Assembly: GCF_001647285.1 (NCBI RefSeq)
Contig: NZ_LRML01000017.1
Location: forward strand, 28,578-92,577
Origin: Rufibacter roseus
GTDB taxonomy: Bacteria > Bacteroidota > Bacteroidia > Cytophagales > Hymenobacteraceae
Length of the DNA: 64,000 bases
Reading direction: 5' to 3'
Shown: positions 26,179 to 34,395 of the stretch, piece after piece
Position numbering within the stretch: position 1 is the first letter of the stretch
Layout of the letters: each line of letters starts with the position of its first letter
Made by a program: the position numbers and the translations under genes
The notes under the pieces: model-generated
The model's input: the letters and a program-made list of their open reading frames with translations, nothing else
Told to the model about the DNA's origin: nothing
The model's database searches: none

Positions 26179-26733
26179 ATGAGCGATAACAAAACTGATA
26201 TAACCATGGTGAATGCCCCTGAAGGGGTAGAGGGTTCTGGTTTTTTTGCCACCTCACTTGAAAAGGTAGTAGGCATGGCCCGTAAACACTCTTTGTGGCC
26301 ACTGCCATTTGCCACTTCTTGCTGCGGTATTGAGTACATGGCTACCATGGGAGCTCATTATGATATTTCCCGTTTCGGGTCTGAGCGCCCTAGCTTCTCG
26401 CCTCGCCAGGCTGACCTTTTAATGGTAATGGGTACCATTGCCAAGAAAATGGGTCCGGTGGTGAAGCAGGTGTACGAGCAGATGGCCGAGCCGCGTTGGG
26501 TAATTGCCGTAGGCGCCTGCGCTACCAGCGGTGGTATCTTTGACTCTTACAGCGTGCTGCAAGGCATTGACCGCATTGTGCCCGTTGACGTGTACGTGCC
26601 CGGTTGTCCGCCACGTCCTGAGCAGATTCTTGATGGCTTGATGCGTATTCAGGATTTGGCCGAGAACGAATCACTGCGCCGCCGTAACTCACCAGAATAT
26701 CAAGAACTTTTAGCCTCTTACAATATTAAATAA
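26179..26733 (+). CDS. nuoB: NADH-quinone oxidoreductase subunit B
   Basis: 184 aa. Carries the terminal iron-sulfur cluster N2, which passes electrons to quinone: the adjacent cysteines in TSCCGIEYM, the Cys in AVGACATSGG and the one in VPGCPPRPEQIL. The N-terminus (MSDNKTDITMVNAPEGVEGSG) is family-like. Peripheral arm subunit, sitting at the membrane junction with NuoD. Separated from nuoA by 104 bp with a palindrome, but only 3 bp from nuoC. Confidence 0.96.
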   Translation: MSDNKTDITMVNAPEGVEGSGFFATSLEKVVGMARKHSLWPLPFATSCCGIEYMATMGAHYDISRFGSERPSFSPRQADLLMVMGTIAKKMGPVVKQVYEQMAEPRWVIAVGACATSGGIFDSYSVLQGIDRIVPVDVYVPGCPPRPEQILDGLMRIQDLAENESLRRRNSPEYQELLASYNIK

Positions 26734-26736
26734 GGC

Positions 26737-27243
26737 ATGGCCGACATCACGAACGAACAGCTGATTCAGCGACTTCAAGAGAAGTTCGGTGAGCAGGTGT
26801 TCGATATCCAGGAGCCTTACGGGCTTGTAACCGTTACCACCACCCGGGAAAACATTATTCCCATGCTGCAGGCCCTCTATGACGATGAGGTGCTGCAGAT
26901 GCAGTTCCTGACCACTATGTGCGGCATGCACTTCCCTGATAATAAGGGGCAGGAGCTAGGCGTGGTGTACCATGTACACAGTCTGCAGAACAACATCAGG
27001 CTGCGCATCAAAATCTTCTTTCCGGAAGATGATGCCGTGGTGCCAACGGCTACGAACTTGTACCTCACCGCCAACTGGATGGAGCGCGAAGCCTGGGATT
27101 TCTACGGTATCCGCTTCGAGGGTCACCCTAACCTTATCCGCATTCTGAATGTGGAGGAGATGGAAGTGTTCCCGATGCGTAAGGAGTTCCCGCTGGAAGA
27201 CCAAACCCGCGAAGACAAGATTAATACCTTCTTCGGAAGATAA
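26737..27243 (+). CDS. nuoC: NADH-quinone oxidoreductase subunit C
   Basis: 168 aa, the 30-kDa subunit of the peripheral arm. The signature is the ERE(A/S)WDFYGI segment (WMEREAWDFYGIRFEGHPN) with NLIRILNVEEMEVFPMRKEFP after it. It is separate from nuoD (not the NuoCD fusion seen in E. coli). Starts 3 bp after nuoB. Confidence 0.95.
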   Translation: MADITNEQLIQRLQEKFGEQVFDIQEPYGLVTVTTTRENIIPMLQALYDDEVLQMQFLTTMCGMHFPDNKGQELGVVYHVHSLQNNIRLRIKIFFPEDDAVVPTATNLYLTANWMEREAWDFYGIRFEGHPNLIRILNVEEMEVFPMRKEFPLEDQTREDKINTFFGR

Positions 27244-27251
27244 AACAAGAG

Positions 27252-27294
27252 AGACCCCAACGGCTTTTTTACCAGAGAAAGCCGCCGGGGTTTC
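27252..27294. other. Strong hairpin between nuoC and nuoD
   Basis: GAGACCCCAACGGC pairs with GCCGCCGGGGTTTC, extended by CTTT/AAAG, around TTTACCAGAG. There is no T tract immediately after it on the + strand, so it is more likely an mRNA-stability or processing element than a full terminator. Confidence 0.6.
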
Positions 27295-27315
27295 TGCTTA
27301 CTACTAAGTGCCAAC

Positions 27316-28530
27316 ATGGAGTTAGCCAAACAAAATACACAAATAGTTACCCCGGATTCCTACATGCAGGAGTTAACCACTCTGAACTTAGGACCTACGC
27401 ACCCCGCCACGCACGGTATCTTCCAGAACATCCTGAAAATGGATGGCGAGAAGATAGTTTCGGGCGTGCCCACTATTGGGTACATACACCGTGCGTTCGA
27501 GAAAATAGCCGAGCGCCGCAACTTTTACCAGATTACCCCGCTTACCGACCGCATGAACTACTGCTCCTCGCCTATTAACAACATGGGCTGGTGGATGACC
27601 GTGGAGAAGCTGTTGGGGGTGACTGTGCCAAAACGTGCCGAGTACATTCGTGTAATCGTGATGGAGTTGGCTCGTATTGCTGACCACTTGATCTGTAACT
27701 CCATTCTTGGGGTGGATACCGGAGCCTTCTCAGGCTTCTTGTATGTATTCCAGGAGCGTGAGAAAATATACGAGATCTACGAGGAAATCTGCGGTGCCCG
27801 CTTAACTACCAACATGGGTAGAGTGGGTGGCATGGAGCGCGATTTGTCTCCGGTAGCTATTCAGAAAATCAGAGATTTCCTGCGTGACTTCCCGAAGGTA
27901 ATGACGGAGTTCGAAACCATGTTCAACCGCAACCGCATCTTTGTGGACCGCGTGGAAGGTGTGGGCCCAATCACGGCTGAAAAAGCCTTGAACTACGGCT
28001 TTACTGGTCCTAATTTAAGAGCTGCTGGGGTTGATTATGACGTGCGCGTGATGAATCCATACTCTTCTTACCAAGATTTCGACTTTGAAGTTCCGGTAGG
28101 TACCAAAGGCGACACCTATGACCGCTTCATGGTCCGCAACGAAGAGATTTGGCAGAGCTTGCGCATTATTCAGCAGGCCATGGACAATCTCCCTGAAGGT
28201 CCTTTCCACGCCGATGCGCCAGAATTCTACCTGCCGCCAAAGCAGGAGGTATACCGCAACATGGAAGCGCTTATCTACCACTTCAAAATTGTGATGGGTG
28301 AGATTGACGCTCCTGCCGGTGAGGTATATCACTCTGTAGAGGGTGGTAACGGAGAGCTTGGTTTTTATCTTGTGTCTGACGGAGGCCGTACGCCATACCG
28401 TTTGCATTTCCGCAGACCTTGCTTTATTTACTACCAAGCTTATCCAGAAATGGTGGTGGGCACGCAGCTGTCAGATGCCATTGTAATTCTGTCAAGCATG
28501 AACGTGATTGCCGGCGAGCTTGACGCTTAA
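27316..28530 (+). CDS. nuoD: NADH-quinone oxidoreductase subunit D
   Basis: 404 aa, the 49-kDa subunit that lines the quinone chamber with NuoB. Conserved blocks: LGPTHPATHGIFQNILKMDG near the start (quinone-binding His), IGYIHRAFEKIAE, LTDRMNYCSSPINN, and the evolutionary remnant of the NiFe-hydrogenase site at the C-terminus (DAIVILSSMNVIAGELD). Starts 72 bp after nuoC, across the hairpin at 27252. Confidence 0.97.
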   Translation: MELAKQNTQIVTPDSYMQELTTLNLGPTHPATHGIFQNILKMDGEKIVSGVPTIGYIHRAFEKIAERRNFYQITPLTDRMNYCSSPINNMGWWMTVEKLLGVTVPKRAEYIRVIVMELARIADHLICNSILGVDTGAFSGFLYVFQEREKIYEIYEEICGARLTTNMGRVGGMERDLSPVAIQKIRDFLRDFPKVMTEFETMFNRNRIFVDRVEGVGPITAEKALNYGFTGPNLRAAGVDYDVRVMNPYSSYQDFDFEVPVGTKGDTYDRFMVRNEEIWQSLRIIQQAMDNLPEGPFHADAPEFYLPPKQEVYRNMEALIYHFKIVMGEIDAPAGEVYHSVEGGNGELGFYLVSDGGRTPYRLHFRRPCFIYYQAYPEMVVGTQLSDAIVILSSMNVIAGELDA

Positions 28531-28559
28531 CCGGAAGCATTAACTGAAACGATTTATCC

Positions 28560-28590
28560 CAAGCCTGCCGCAGGGCAGCTTTTATATACC
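28560..28590 (+). other. Small terminator-like hairpin between nuoD and nuoE
   Basis: GCCTGCCGCAGGGCAGC with a 5-6 bp stem followed by TTTTATATA. Weak; at most partial termination or a pause. Confidence 0.35.
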
Positions 28591-28603
28591 TGCCATTGAC
28601 CAG

Positions 28604-29143
28604 ATGGATCAAACAGTAGAAAATAAAAAAGTAGAGTTTTCGGAGGGGGCCATGGCCGAAATCCGGCGCTACATTTCCCACTATCCAGAGGGACGTCAAA
28701 AGTCAGCCATTCTGCCTATCCTGCACATCGCGCAAGCGGAGTTCGGGGGCTGGGTAAGCCCAGAGGTAATGGACAAGGTGGCCGAGATACTGGATATCCA
28801 GCCAATTGAGGTGTATGAGGTAGCTACCTTCTATACCATGTTCAACCTGAAGCCGGTAGGCAAGCACGTGCTGGAAGTATGCCGCACGGGTCCTTGCATG
28901 CTGCGTGGGTCTGACCAACTGATTGAGCACTTGGAGAACCGTCTGGGCTGCAAAGTAGGCGAGACCTCAGCTGACGGAAACTTCACTTTAAAAACGGTAG
29001 AATGCTTAGCCTCTTGCGGAACCGGCCCAATGCTGCAGGTACGTGAGAAATTCTACGAGAATCTAGACGCGGCCAGTGCTAACCAAATGCTGGAAGACCT
29101 GAAAGCCTCAACCGTAAGGAAACCATGGGAAGAAAATTATTAA
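28604..29143 (+). CDS. nuoE: NADH-quinone oxidoreductase subunit E
   Basis: 179 aa, the 24-kDa thioredoxin-fold subunit carrying the [2Fe-2S] cluster N1a. Ligands: the Cys pair of VCRTGPCMLRG and the Cys pair of VECLASCGTGP. N-terminal helical part includes YPEGRQKSAILPILHIAQ. Its last 19 bp overlap the start of nuoF, so the two diaphorase subunits are translationally coupled. Confidence 0.96.
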   Translation: MDQTVENKKVEFSEGAMAEIRRYISHYPEGRQKSAILPILHIAQAEFGGWVSPEVMDKVAEILDIQPIEVYEVATFYTMFNLKPVGKHVLEVCRTGPCMLRGSDQLIEHLENRLGCKVGETSADGNFTLKTVECLASCGTGPMLQVREKFYENLDAASANQMLEDLKASTVRKPWEENY

Positions 29144-30468
29144 CTGAACATATTAACGTTGAAGGCATCCAAACCTTTGACGTGTACCGCAAGCATGGCG
29201 GCTACGCCTCGGTAGAGAAAGCCCTGAAAACCATGACCCCTGAGGAAGTGGTGGAAGAGGTAAAAGCCTCTGGCTTAAGAGGCCGTGGTGGTGCTGGTTT
29301 CCCTACCGGTATGAAGTGGAGCTTTTTGGCCAAGCCAGAAGGCAAACCGCGTTACCTGGTGTGCAACGCCGATGAATCAGAGCCGGGTACTTTCAAAGAC
29401 CGGTACCTAATGGAGAAATTGCCGCACCTCTTGATTGAGGGCATGATTACTTCTTCTTTCGCACTTGGTGCCCGCACTTCTTATATCTACATAAGAGGCG
29501 AGTTGTTGTACGTGCTGCGCATTCTGGAGAAAGCCATTGCTGAGGCATACGCCAACGGCTTCTTAGGTGAAAACATCTTGGGCAGCGGTTATTCTCTGGA
29601 TTTACATGTTCACCCAGGTGGTGGCGCGTACATCTGCGGTGAAGAAACAGCTTTGCTAGAGTCTTTGGAAGGCAAGCGTGGTAACCCACGTAACAAGCCT
29701 CCATTCCCAGCGGTTTGGGGCCTTTACGGTTGCCCAACTGTGGTAAACAACGTGGAGTCCATTGCAACTGTGCCTTGGATTGTCACCAATGGTGCTGCGG
29801 AATACGCTAAGATTGGTGTTGGCCGGAGTACTGGTACCAAGTTGATATCTGCTGGTGGTAACATCAACAAGCCAGGTGTGTACGAAATTGAGTTAGGTGT
29901 TCCGGTTGAGGAATTCATTTACTCTGATGAGTACTGCGGTGGTATCTGGAAAGGCCGTGACATGAAGGCAGTGATTGCCGGAGGTTCTTCCGTTCCGATT
30001 CTTCCGAAAGAGTTGATTCTAAAAACTGCTGCCGGTGAAGACAGATTGATGACCTACGAGTCTTTGTCAGACGGAGGTTTTGCCACAGGTACCATGCTGG
30101 GATCCGGCGGATTCTTCGTGATGGATGACCAGACCTGTATTGTACGCCATACCTGGACTCTAGCCCGCTTCTATCACCATGAGTCTTGTGGCCAATGCAG
30201 CCCGTGCCGTGAAGGTACCGGCTGGATGGAGAAAGTACTGCACCGCATTGAGTACGGCCACGGCCAAATGCACGACATCGACTTATTGGTAAGTGTAGCC
30301 AAGCAGATAGAAGGAAACACCATCTGTCCGTTAGGTGATGCCGCTGCCTGGCCAGTGGCTGCTGCCATCCGTCACTTCCGTGATGAGTTTGAATGGCACG
30401 TGAAGCATCCTGAAAGAGCTACTGCTCCGGGAGCCGTGTACAACAAAGCAGATTCTGTTTTAGCTTAA
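29125..30468 (+). CDS. nuoF: NADH-quinone oxidoreductase subunit F
   Basis: 447 aa, the NADH- and FMN-binding 51-kDa subunit with cluster N3. NADH site GLRGRGGAGFPTGMKW; FMN site blocks NADESEPGTFKDRYL and GGGAYICGEETALLES; cluster Cys in HESCGQCSPCREGTGW and TICPLGDAAAW. Complete. With NuoE and NuoG it forms the electron-input module, so the enzyme can use NADH (unlike the 11-subunit forms). Confidence 0.97.
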   Translation: MGRKLLTEHINVEGIQTFDVYRKHGGYASVEKALKTMTPEEVVEEVKASGLRGRGGAGFPTGMKWSFLAKPEGKPRYLVCNADESEPGTFKDRYLMEKLPHLLIEGMITSSFALGARTSYIYIRGELLYVLRILEKAIAEAYANGFLGENILGSGYSLDLHVHPGGGAYICGEETALLESLEGKRGNPRNKPPFPAVWGLYGCPTVVNNVESIATVPWIVTNGAAEYAKIGVGRSTGTKLISAGGNINKPGVYEIELGVPVEEFIYSDEYCGGIWKGRDMKAVIAGGSSVPILPKELILKTAAGEDRLMTYESLSDGGFATGTMLGSGGFFVMDDQTCIVRHTWTLARFYHHESCGQCSPCREGTGWMEKVLHRIEYGHGQMHDIDLLVSVAKQIEGNTICPLGDAAAWPVAAAIRHFRDEFEWHVKHPERATAPGAVYNKADSVLA

Positions 30469-30471
30469 TTA

Positions 30472-30512
30472 CCTGTTTTCGGCCTGTTTTCTGAAAAAGA
30501 GGCCGAAAACAG
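30472..30512. repeat. Dispersed palindrome, copy 13, inside the nuo operon
   Basis: Near-perfect consensus: CCTGTTTTCGGCCTG, centre TTTTCTGAAAAA, GAGGCCGAAAACAG, 4 bp after the nuoF stop. The following 70 bp (to 30582) are low-complexity AACAAT/CAACAA-type sequence without a promoter. Confidence 0.85.
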
Positions 30513-30582
30513 ACTTTTAAATATATATGCCATTGTTGCGCGTCAATAACAATTGACCACCAACAATCAACAATAATTTGAA

Positions 30583-31587
30583 ATGGTAAAAATAACTTTT
30601 GATGGCATAGAGGTGGAGGTAGAGGAAGGAACTACCATCCTCAACGCTGCCCGTAAAATCGGCGGCGAGGTGGTGCCCCCGGCCATGTGCTACTATACTC
30701 CTTTAAAAGGAAGCGGCGGTAAATGCCGTGCTTGCTTGGTGAAGGTGGCGGCTGGTTCTGCCAAAGACCCACGCCCGATGCCTAAACTGGTGGCAAGCTG
30801 TATTACTCCGGTACAAGATGGCATGGTGGTGGAAAACACTACTAACCCAGATGTGCTGGCTACCCGCAAAGGCGTGGTGGAAATGCTGTTAATAAACCAC
30901 CCGCTCGATTGCCCAATCTGTGACCAGGCCGGCGAGTGTGATTTGCAGAACTTCTCTTACGAGCACGGCACCTCTGGTACCCGCTACGAAGAAGAGCGCC
31001 GCACCTTTGAGAAAATTGACATCGGGCCACTCATTCAGCTGCACATGACACGTTGTATCTTGTGCTACCGCTGCGTGTACACCGCCGACCAAATAACCGA
31101 GAAGCGCGTGCATGGTGTTTTAGGCCGTGGAGATGCTGCCGAGATTGGAACCTACATTGAGAACGTCATCGACAACGATTTCTCCGGAAACGTGATTGAC
31201 GTGTGTCCAGTAGGTGCTCTGACTGACAAAACCTTCCGCTTTAAGAACCGTGTGTGGTTTACCAAACCAATGGATGCACACCGCGACTGCCCTAAATGCT
31301 CTGGTAAAGTAGTATTGTGGATGCGCGGTAACGATGTGATGCGTGTTACTGCTCGCAAAGACAAGTATAACGAAGTGCAGGAGTTTATCTGTAACGAATG
31401 CCGCTTTGACCATAAAGACCCGAATGATTGGACAATTGAAGGTGCCCGCAAAATTGACCGCGGCTCTGTAATTTCAGCCAACCATTACGAGTTGCCTGTA
31501 CTGAATGTGCCGGTGGTGCCTAACCTGCCAGGCTCAACCGAAGATGATTTGAAAGACACCCCTTTTAACTTAGGAAGATCTGTATAA
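30583..31587 (+). CDS. nuoG: NADH-quinone oxidoreductase subunit G, short form
   Basis: 334 aa against 680-910 in most NuoG. N-terminal ferredoxin domain with the N1b [2Fe-2S] ligands (AMCYYTP, GGKCRACLVKV, ASCITP), the N5 set HPLDCPICDQAGECDLQ, and N4 cysteines (RCILCYRCV and VCPVGAL). A further four-Cys segment, CPKC (about 233-236) and ICNECRFDH (about 266-272), resembles the start of the molybdopterin-family Fe4S4 (N7) domain. The protein stops there: the large catalytically dead molybdopterin domain is absent. Ends overlapping the nuoH ATG by one base, so the short form is native, not a truncation. Confidence 0.93.
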   Translation: MVKITFDGIEVEVEEGTTILNAARKIGGEVVPPAMCYYTPLKGSGGKCRACLVKVAAGSAKDPRPMPKLVASCITPVQDGMVVENTTNPDVLATRKGVVEMLLINHPLDCPICDQAGECDLQNFSYEHGTSGTRYEEERRTFEKIDIGPLIQLHMTRCILCYRCVYTADQITEKRVHGVLGRGDAAEIGTYIENVIDNDFSGNVIDVCPVGALTDKTFRFKNRVWFTKPMDAHRDCPKCSGKVVLWMRGNDVMRVTARKDKYNEVQEFICNECRFDHKDPNDWTIEGARKIDRGSVISANHYELPVLNVPVVPNLPGSTEDDLKDTPFNLGRSV

Positions 31588-32648
31588 TGGAGTCAACCGA
31601 ATTTTTAGTAAGAAGCGCAGTCATCTTGGCGGTGTTTGGGATTACCCTACTCATTGCCACCTACTCCACCTATGCCGAGCGCAAAATTGCGGCCTTCATT
31701 CAAGACAGAGTGGGGCCAAACCGAGCTGGGCCGATGGGCTTGCTTCAGCCATTGGCAGATGCGGTAAAGCTTTTCTTCAAAGAAGAGTTTGTGCCAGCCA
31801 ATGCCAATAAGTTCCTGTTCATTGCTGGGCCATCATTGGCTATGTTAACCGCTTGTATGGCCAGTGCGGTAATTCCTTTTGGTAATACAATTCTAATTGA
31901 TGGTCAGTATATTAACGTGCAGGCCATTGAGGTGAATATTGGTATTCTGTACATCTTCGGCGTTGTGGCTTTAGGCGTGTACGGTATCATGATTGGTGGC
32001 TGGGCCTCAAATAACAAGTTCTCGTTGTTGGGTGCTATTCGGGCGGCTTCTCAGAATATCAGCTACGAGCTGGCCATGGGTATGTCTATCATTGCCCTGT
32101 TGCTGGTGTCTTCTTCGCTGTCTCTGCGCGTAATTGCGCAACAGCAGGGCGAAACATTGTTCGGTATCTCGGGCATGAACTGGAATATTTTCTATCAGCC
32201 GCTGGGCTTCCTGATTTTCATTATCTGTGCCTTCGCAGAGACCAACCGCGTGCCTTTTGACTTACCTGAGTGCGAGACCGAGCTAATAGGCGGGTACCAC
32301 ACTGAGTACAGCTCTATGGGTATGGGTCTGTATCTTTTTGCGGAGTACGTGAACATCTTTGTAGCTTCGGCTGTGATGGCAACGCTTTATTTTGGCGGCT
32401 ATAACTTCCCGTTCATGTATGATTTAGGCTTGCCACATAACCTGGTGACTTTGATTGGTACAGGCGTGCTGTTCATTAAAATTCTGATGTTCATTTTCTT
32501 CTTTATGTGGGTACGCTGGACTTTGCCGCGCTTCCGCTATGATCAGTTAATGAACCTGGGCTGGAAAGTGTTGATTCCATTGTCCATTGCCAACGTGATC
32601 ATTACCGCCGCAGTTATTTTGATAAGTGAGCAAGGATTGCCTTGGTAG
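31587..32648 (+). CDS. nuoH: NADH-quinone oxidoreductase subunit H
   Basis: 353 aa, eight or more membrane helices. Forms the entry to the quinone channel and links the two arms. Conserved loops: AERKIAAFIQDRVGPNRAGP (split here at 20), QPLADAVKLFFKEE, and ETNRVPFDLPECETEL followed by GYHTEYSSM. The ATG shares its A with the nuoG stop (TAATG). Confidence 0.97.
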   Translation: MESTEFLVRSAVILAVFGITLLIATYSTYAERKIAAFIQDRVGPNRAGPMGLLQPLADAVKLFFKEEFVPANANKFLFIAGPSLAMLTACMASAVIPFGNTILIDGQYINVQAIEVNIGILYIFGVVALGVYGIMIGGWASNNKFSLLGAIRAASQNISYELAMGMSIIALLLVSSSLSLRVIAQQQGETLFGISGMNWNIFYQPLGFLIFIICAFAETNRVPFDLPECETELIGGYHTEYSSMGMGLYLFAEYVNIFVASAVMATLYFGGYNFPFMYDLGLPHNLVTLIGTGVLFIKILMFIFFFMWVRWTLPRFRYDQLMNLGWKVLIPLSIANVIITAAVILISEQGLPW

Positions 32649-32714
32649 AACTACTGACGTGAATCTTCTTTCTGAACAGAGGAATATTTACCGATTTTTA
32701 AAGACTAGAATGAT

Positions 32715-33221
32715 ATGCAATCATTAAGTAATAGAGCAAAGAAACTAGAGAAAAAGCCGATGAATTTCTCGGAGAGAATGTATCTCCCGGCAATTTTTCA
32801 AGGTTTGAGTATCACCATGCGTCACTTCTTCAAGAAGAAAGCGACCATAAAATACCCAGAGGAAACCAGACCGATGAGTGCCGTTTGGCGTGGTCTGCAC
32901 GTGCTGAAGCGTGATGAGAAGGGGAGAGAGCGTTGCACCGCCTGCGGACTTTGCGCCGTGGCTTGTCCTGCTGAAGCCATTACTATGGTAGCAGGTGAGC
33001 GCAAGCGGGGCGAGGAACACCTGTACCGTGAGGAGAAATACGCGGTGAGCTACGAGATAAACATGCTGCGCTGCATCTTTTGTGGTCTGTGCGAGGAAGC
33101 TTGCCCGAAAGCAGCTATCTTCCTGCAGAACGACAAAGTGGCTCCGGCCCGCTACGAGCGCGATGAGTTCATCTACGGCAAAGACCGTTTGGTGGAGCCC
33201 ATGCCTATTCAAAACCAGTAA
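32715..33221 (+). CDS. nuoI: NADH-quinone oxidoreductase subunit I
   Basis: 168 aa, the 8Fe ferredoxin (TYKY) subunit holding clusters N6a and N6b. Two CxxCxxCxxxCP motifs: CTACGLCAVACP and CIFCGLCEEACP. N-terminal amphipathic helix (RMYLPAIFQGLSITMRHFF) contacts the membrane. It starts 66 bp after nuoH. Confidence 0.97.
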   Translation: MQSLSNRAKKLEKKPMNFSERMYLPAIFQGLSITMRHFFKKKATIKYPEETRPMSAVWRGLHVLKRDEKGRERCTACGLCAVACPAEAITMVAGERKRGEEHLYREEKYAVSYEINMLRCIFCGLCEEACPKAAIFLQNDKVAPARYERDEFIYGKDRLVEPMPIQNQ

Positions 33222-33254
33222 TTCCGCCGCAACGCGTTTATCATCCCTATAACT

Positions 33255-33770
33255 ATGACGGGTAATATCTTTTACTTCCTCGCTTTCTTGACCCTTTTCG
33301 CTGCCATTGGGGTAGTGGCTTCTAAAAACCCTGTGTACAGCGTGCTGTTCATGATTTTGACGTTCTTCGCCTTAACTGGGCAGTACATTCTGTTGAATGC
33401 TCAATTTGTGGCCGCGGTAAACTTTATCGTGTACATGGGTGCCATCATGGTGTTGTTCCTGTTCGTGATCATGTTCCTGAACATGCGCGAAGACACTGAG
33501 CAGCACAAGCCGCTCATGAGCAAGATTGCCGCCGCTATTTCAGGGGGTATTTTGCTAGTGATTATGGTGGCCGCCTTGAAAGACGTAGATGCCGGTGGGT
33601 ATAACGCAGAGAATTTCAACTCGCAGATCGGATTGGTAGAGCACCTGGGGCAAGTACTGTTTAGAGATTACCTGTTGCCGTTTGAACTGGCGTCAGTGTT
33701 GTTTTTAGCGGCTATGGCCGGTGCCGTCATGCTAGGGAAACGCGAACCAGGCGAGCAAAATAGATTTTAA
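33255..33770 (+). CDS. nuoJ: NADH-quinone oxidoreductase subunit J
   Basis: 171 aa, five membrane helices. The third holds the conserved NFIVYMGAIMVLFLFVIMF segment, which takes part in conformational coupling. Last gene before a 237-bp gap with two hairpins, a family palindrome and a new promoter. Confidence 0.95.
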   Translation: MTGNIFYFLAFLTLFAAIGVVASKNPVYSVLFMILTFFALTGQYILLNAQFVAAVNFIVYMGAIMVLFLFVIMFLNMREDTEQHKPLMSKIAAAISGGILLVIMVAALKDVDAGGYNAENFNSQIGLVEHLGQVLFRDYLLPFELASVLFLAAMAGAVMLGKREPGEQNRF

Positions 33771-33788
33771 GGCTGGCGTGAAGCCGGT

Positions 33789-33822
33789 GAAAGGACAGCT
33801 GTTCATTGGTTGTCCTTTTACT
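33789..33822 (+). terminator. Terminator-like hairpin after nuoJ
   Basis: GAAAGGACAGC / GTTGTCCTTTT around TGTTCATTG, 18 bp after the nuoJ stop. Moderate stem with a short T tail. Confidence 0.6.
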
Positions 33823-33836
33823 TTGACTGGCAGTTT

Positions 33837-33875
33837 TGTTTTGGAGCTGATTTTCAGAAAACAGGCCCAAAACAG
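33837..33875. repeat. Dispersed palindrome, copy 14, between nuoJ and nuoK
   Basis: TGTTTTGGAGCTG, centre ATTTTCAGAAAA, CAGGCCCAAAACAG; reverse orientation. Confidence 0.7.
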
Positions 33876-33898
33876 ATTCTTTAGATAATAGATAGAGT

Positions 33899-33929
33899 GG
33901 AGGCACTACGTAAGAAGGTGCCTTTTATT
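33899..33929 (+). terminator. Second terminator-like hairpin before nuoK
   Basis: AGGCAC (33901-33906) pairs with GTGCCT (33918-33923), followed by TTTATT. Short stem. Confidence 0.5.
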
Positions 33930-33960
33930 GTGGATTTACCAAAAAATGGGAATAACTTTG
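33928..33960 (+). promoter_or_regulatory. Internal promoter for nuoK-nuoN
   Basis: TTG (33928-33930), 22-bp spacer, TAACTTTG (33953-33960). Predicted start near 33966, about 42 nt before the nuoK ATG. Confidence 0.6.
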
Positions 33961-34007
33961 AGCACCGCAACAAATAGCGGCTCACTTGTTCTCGCGACGT
34001 TTTAACC

Positions 34008-34337
34008 ATGAACGAAATTCCTGAGGTTATCAGAACCATTCCTCTGAATTACTATTTGTACTTCAGCACTGCTTTGTTTGTGATTGGGATAATTGGAGTA
34101 CTGACCCGCCGCAACGCCATCATTATTTTCATGTGCATAGAGTTGATGCTGAACTCTGTCAACTTGTTGCTTACCGCTTTCTCTGCCTACCGTTCAGACC
34201 CGAACGGGCAGATTTTTGTGTTTTTCATTATGGCGGTGGCTGCCGCCGAAGTAGCCGTGGGTTTGGCCATTATTGTAATGATATACCGCAACCTGCGCTC
34301 CACCGATGTCAATATCCTGAACCGATTGAAATGGTAA
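34008..34337 (+). CDS. nuoK: NADH-quinone oxidoreductase subunit K
   Basis: 109 aa, three membrane helices with the two conserved glutamates, in MCIELMLNSVNLLL and AAAEVAVGLAIIVMIYR. It is part of the proton channel next to NuoN. First gene downstream of the internal promoter. Confidence 0.96.
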   Translation: MNEIPEVIRTIPLNYYLYFSTALFVIGIIGVLTRRNAIIIFMCIELMLNSVNLLLTAFSAYRSDPNGQIFVFFIMAVAAAEVAVGLAIIVMIYRNLRSTDVNILNRLKW

Positions 34338-34395
34338 ACGGAAGCTCCGTCTAGCCAATATCTGTTAAGAATACCGTCCATTTACGCTTTAACCA

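Noticed and set aside
30583..31587. NuoG as a truncated pseudogene
   Set aside because: The stop overlaps the nuoH start codon in a coupled TAATG, all cluster ligands are present, and the C-terminus has no sign of decay, so the short form is native.
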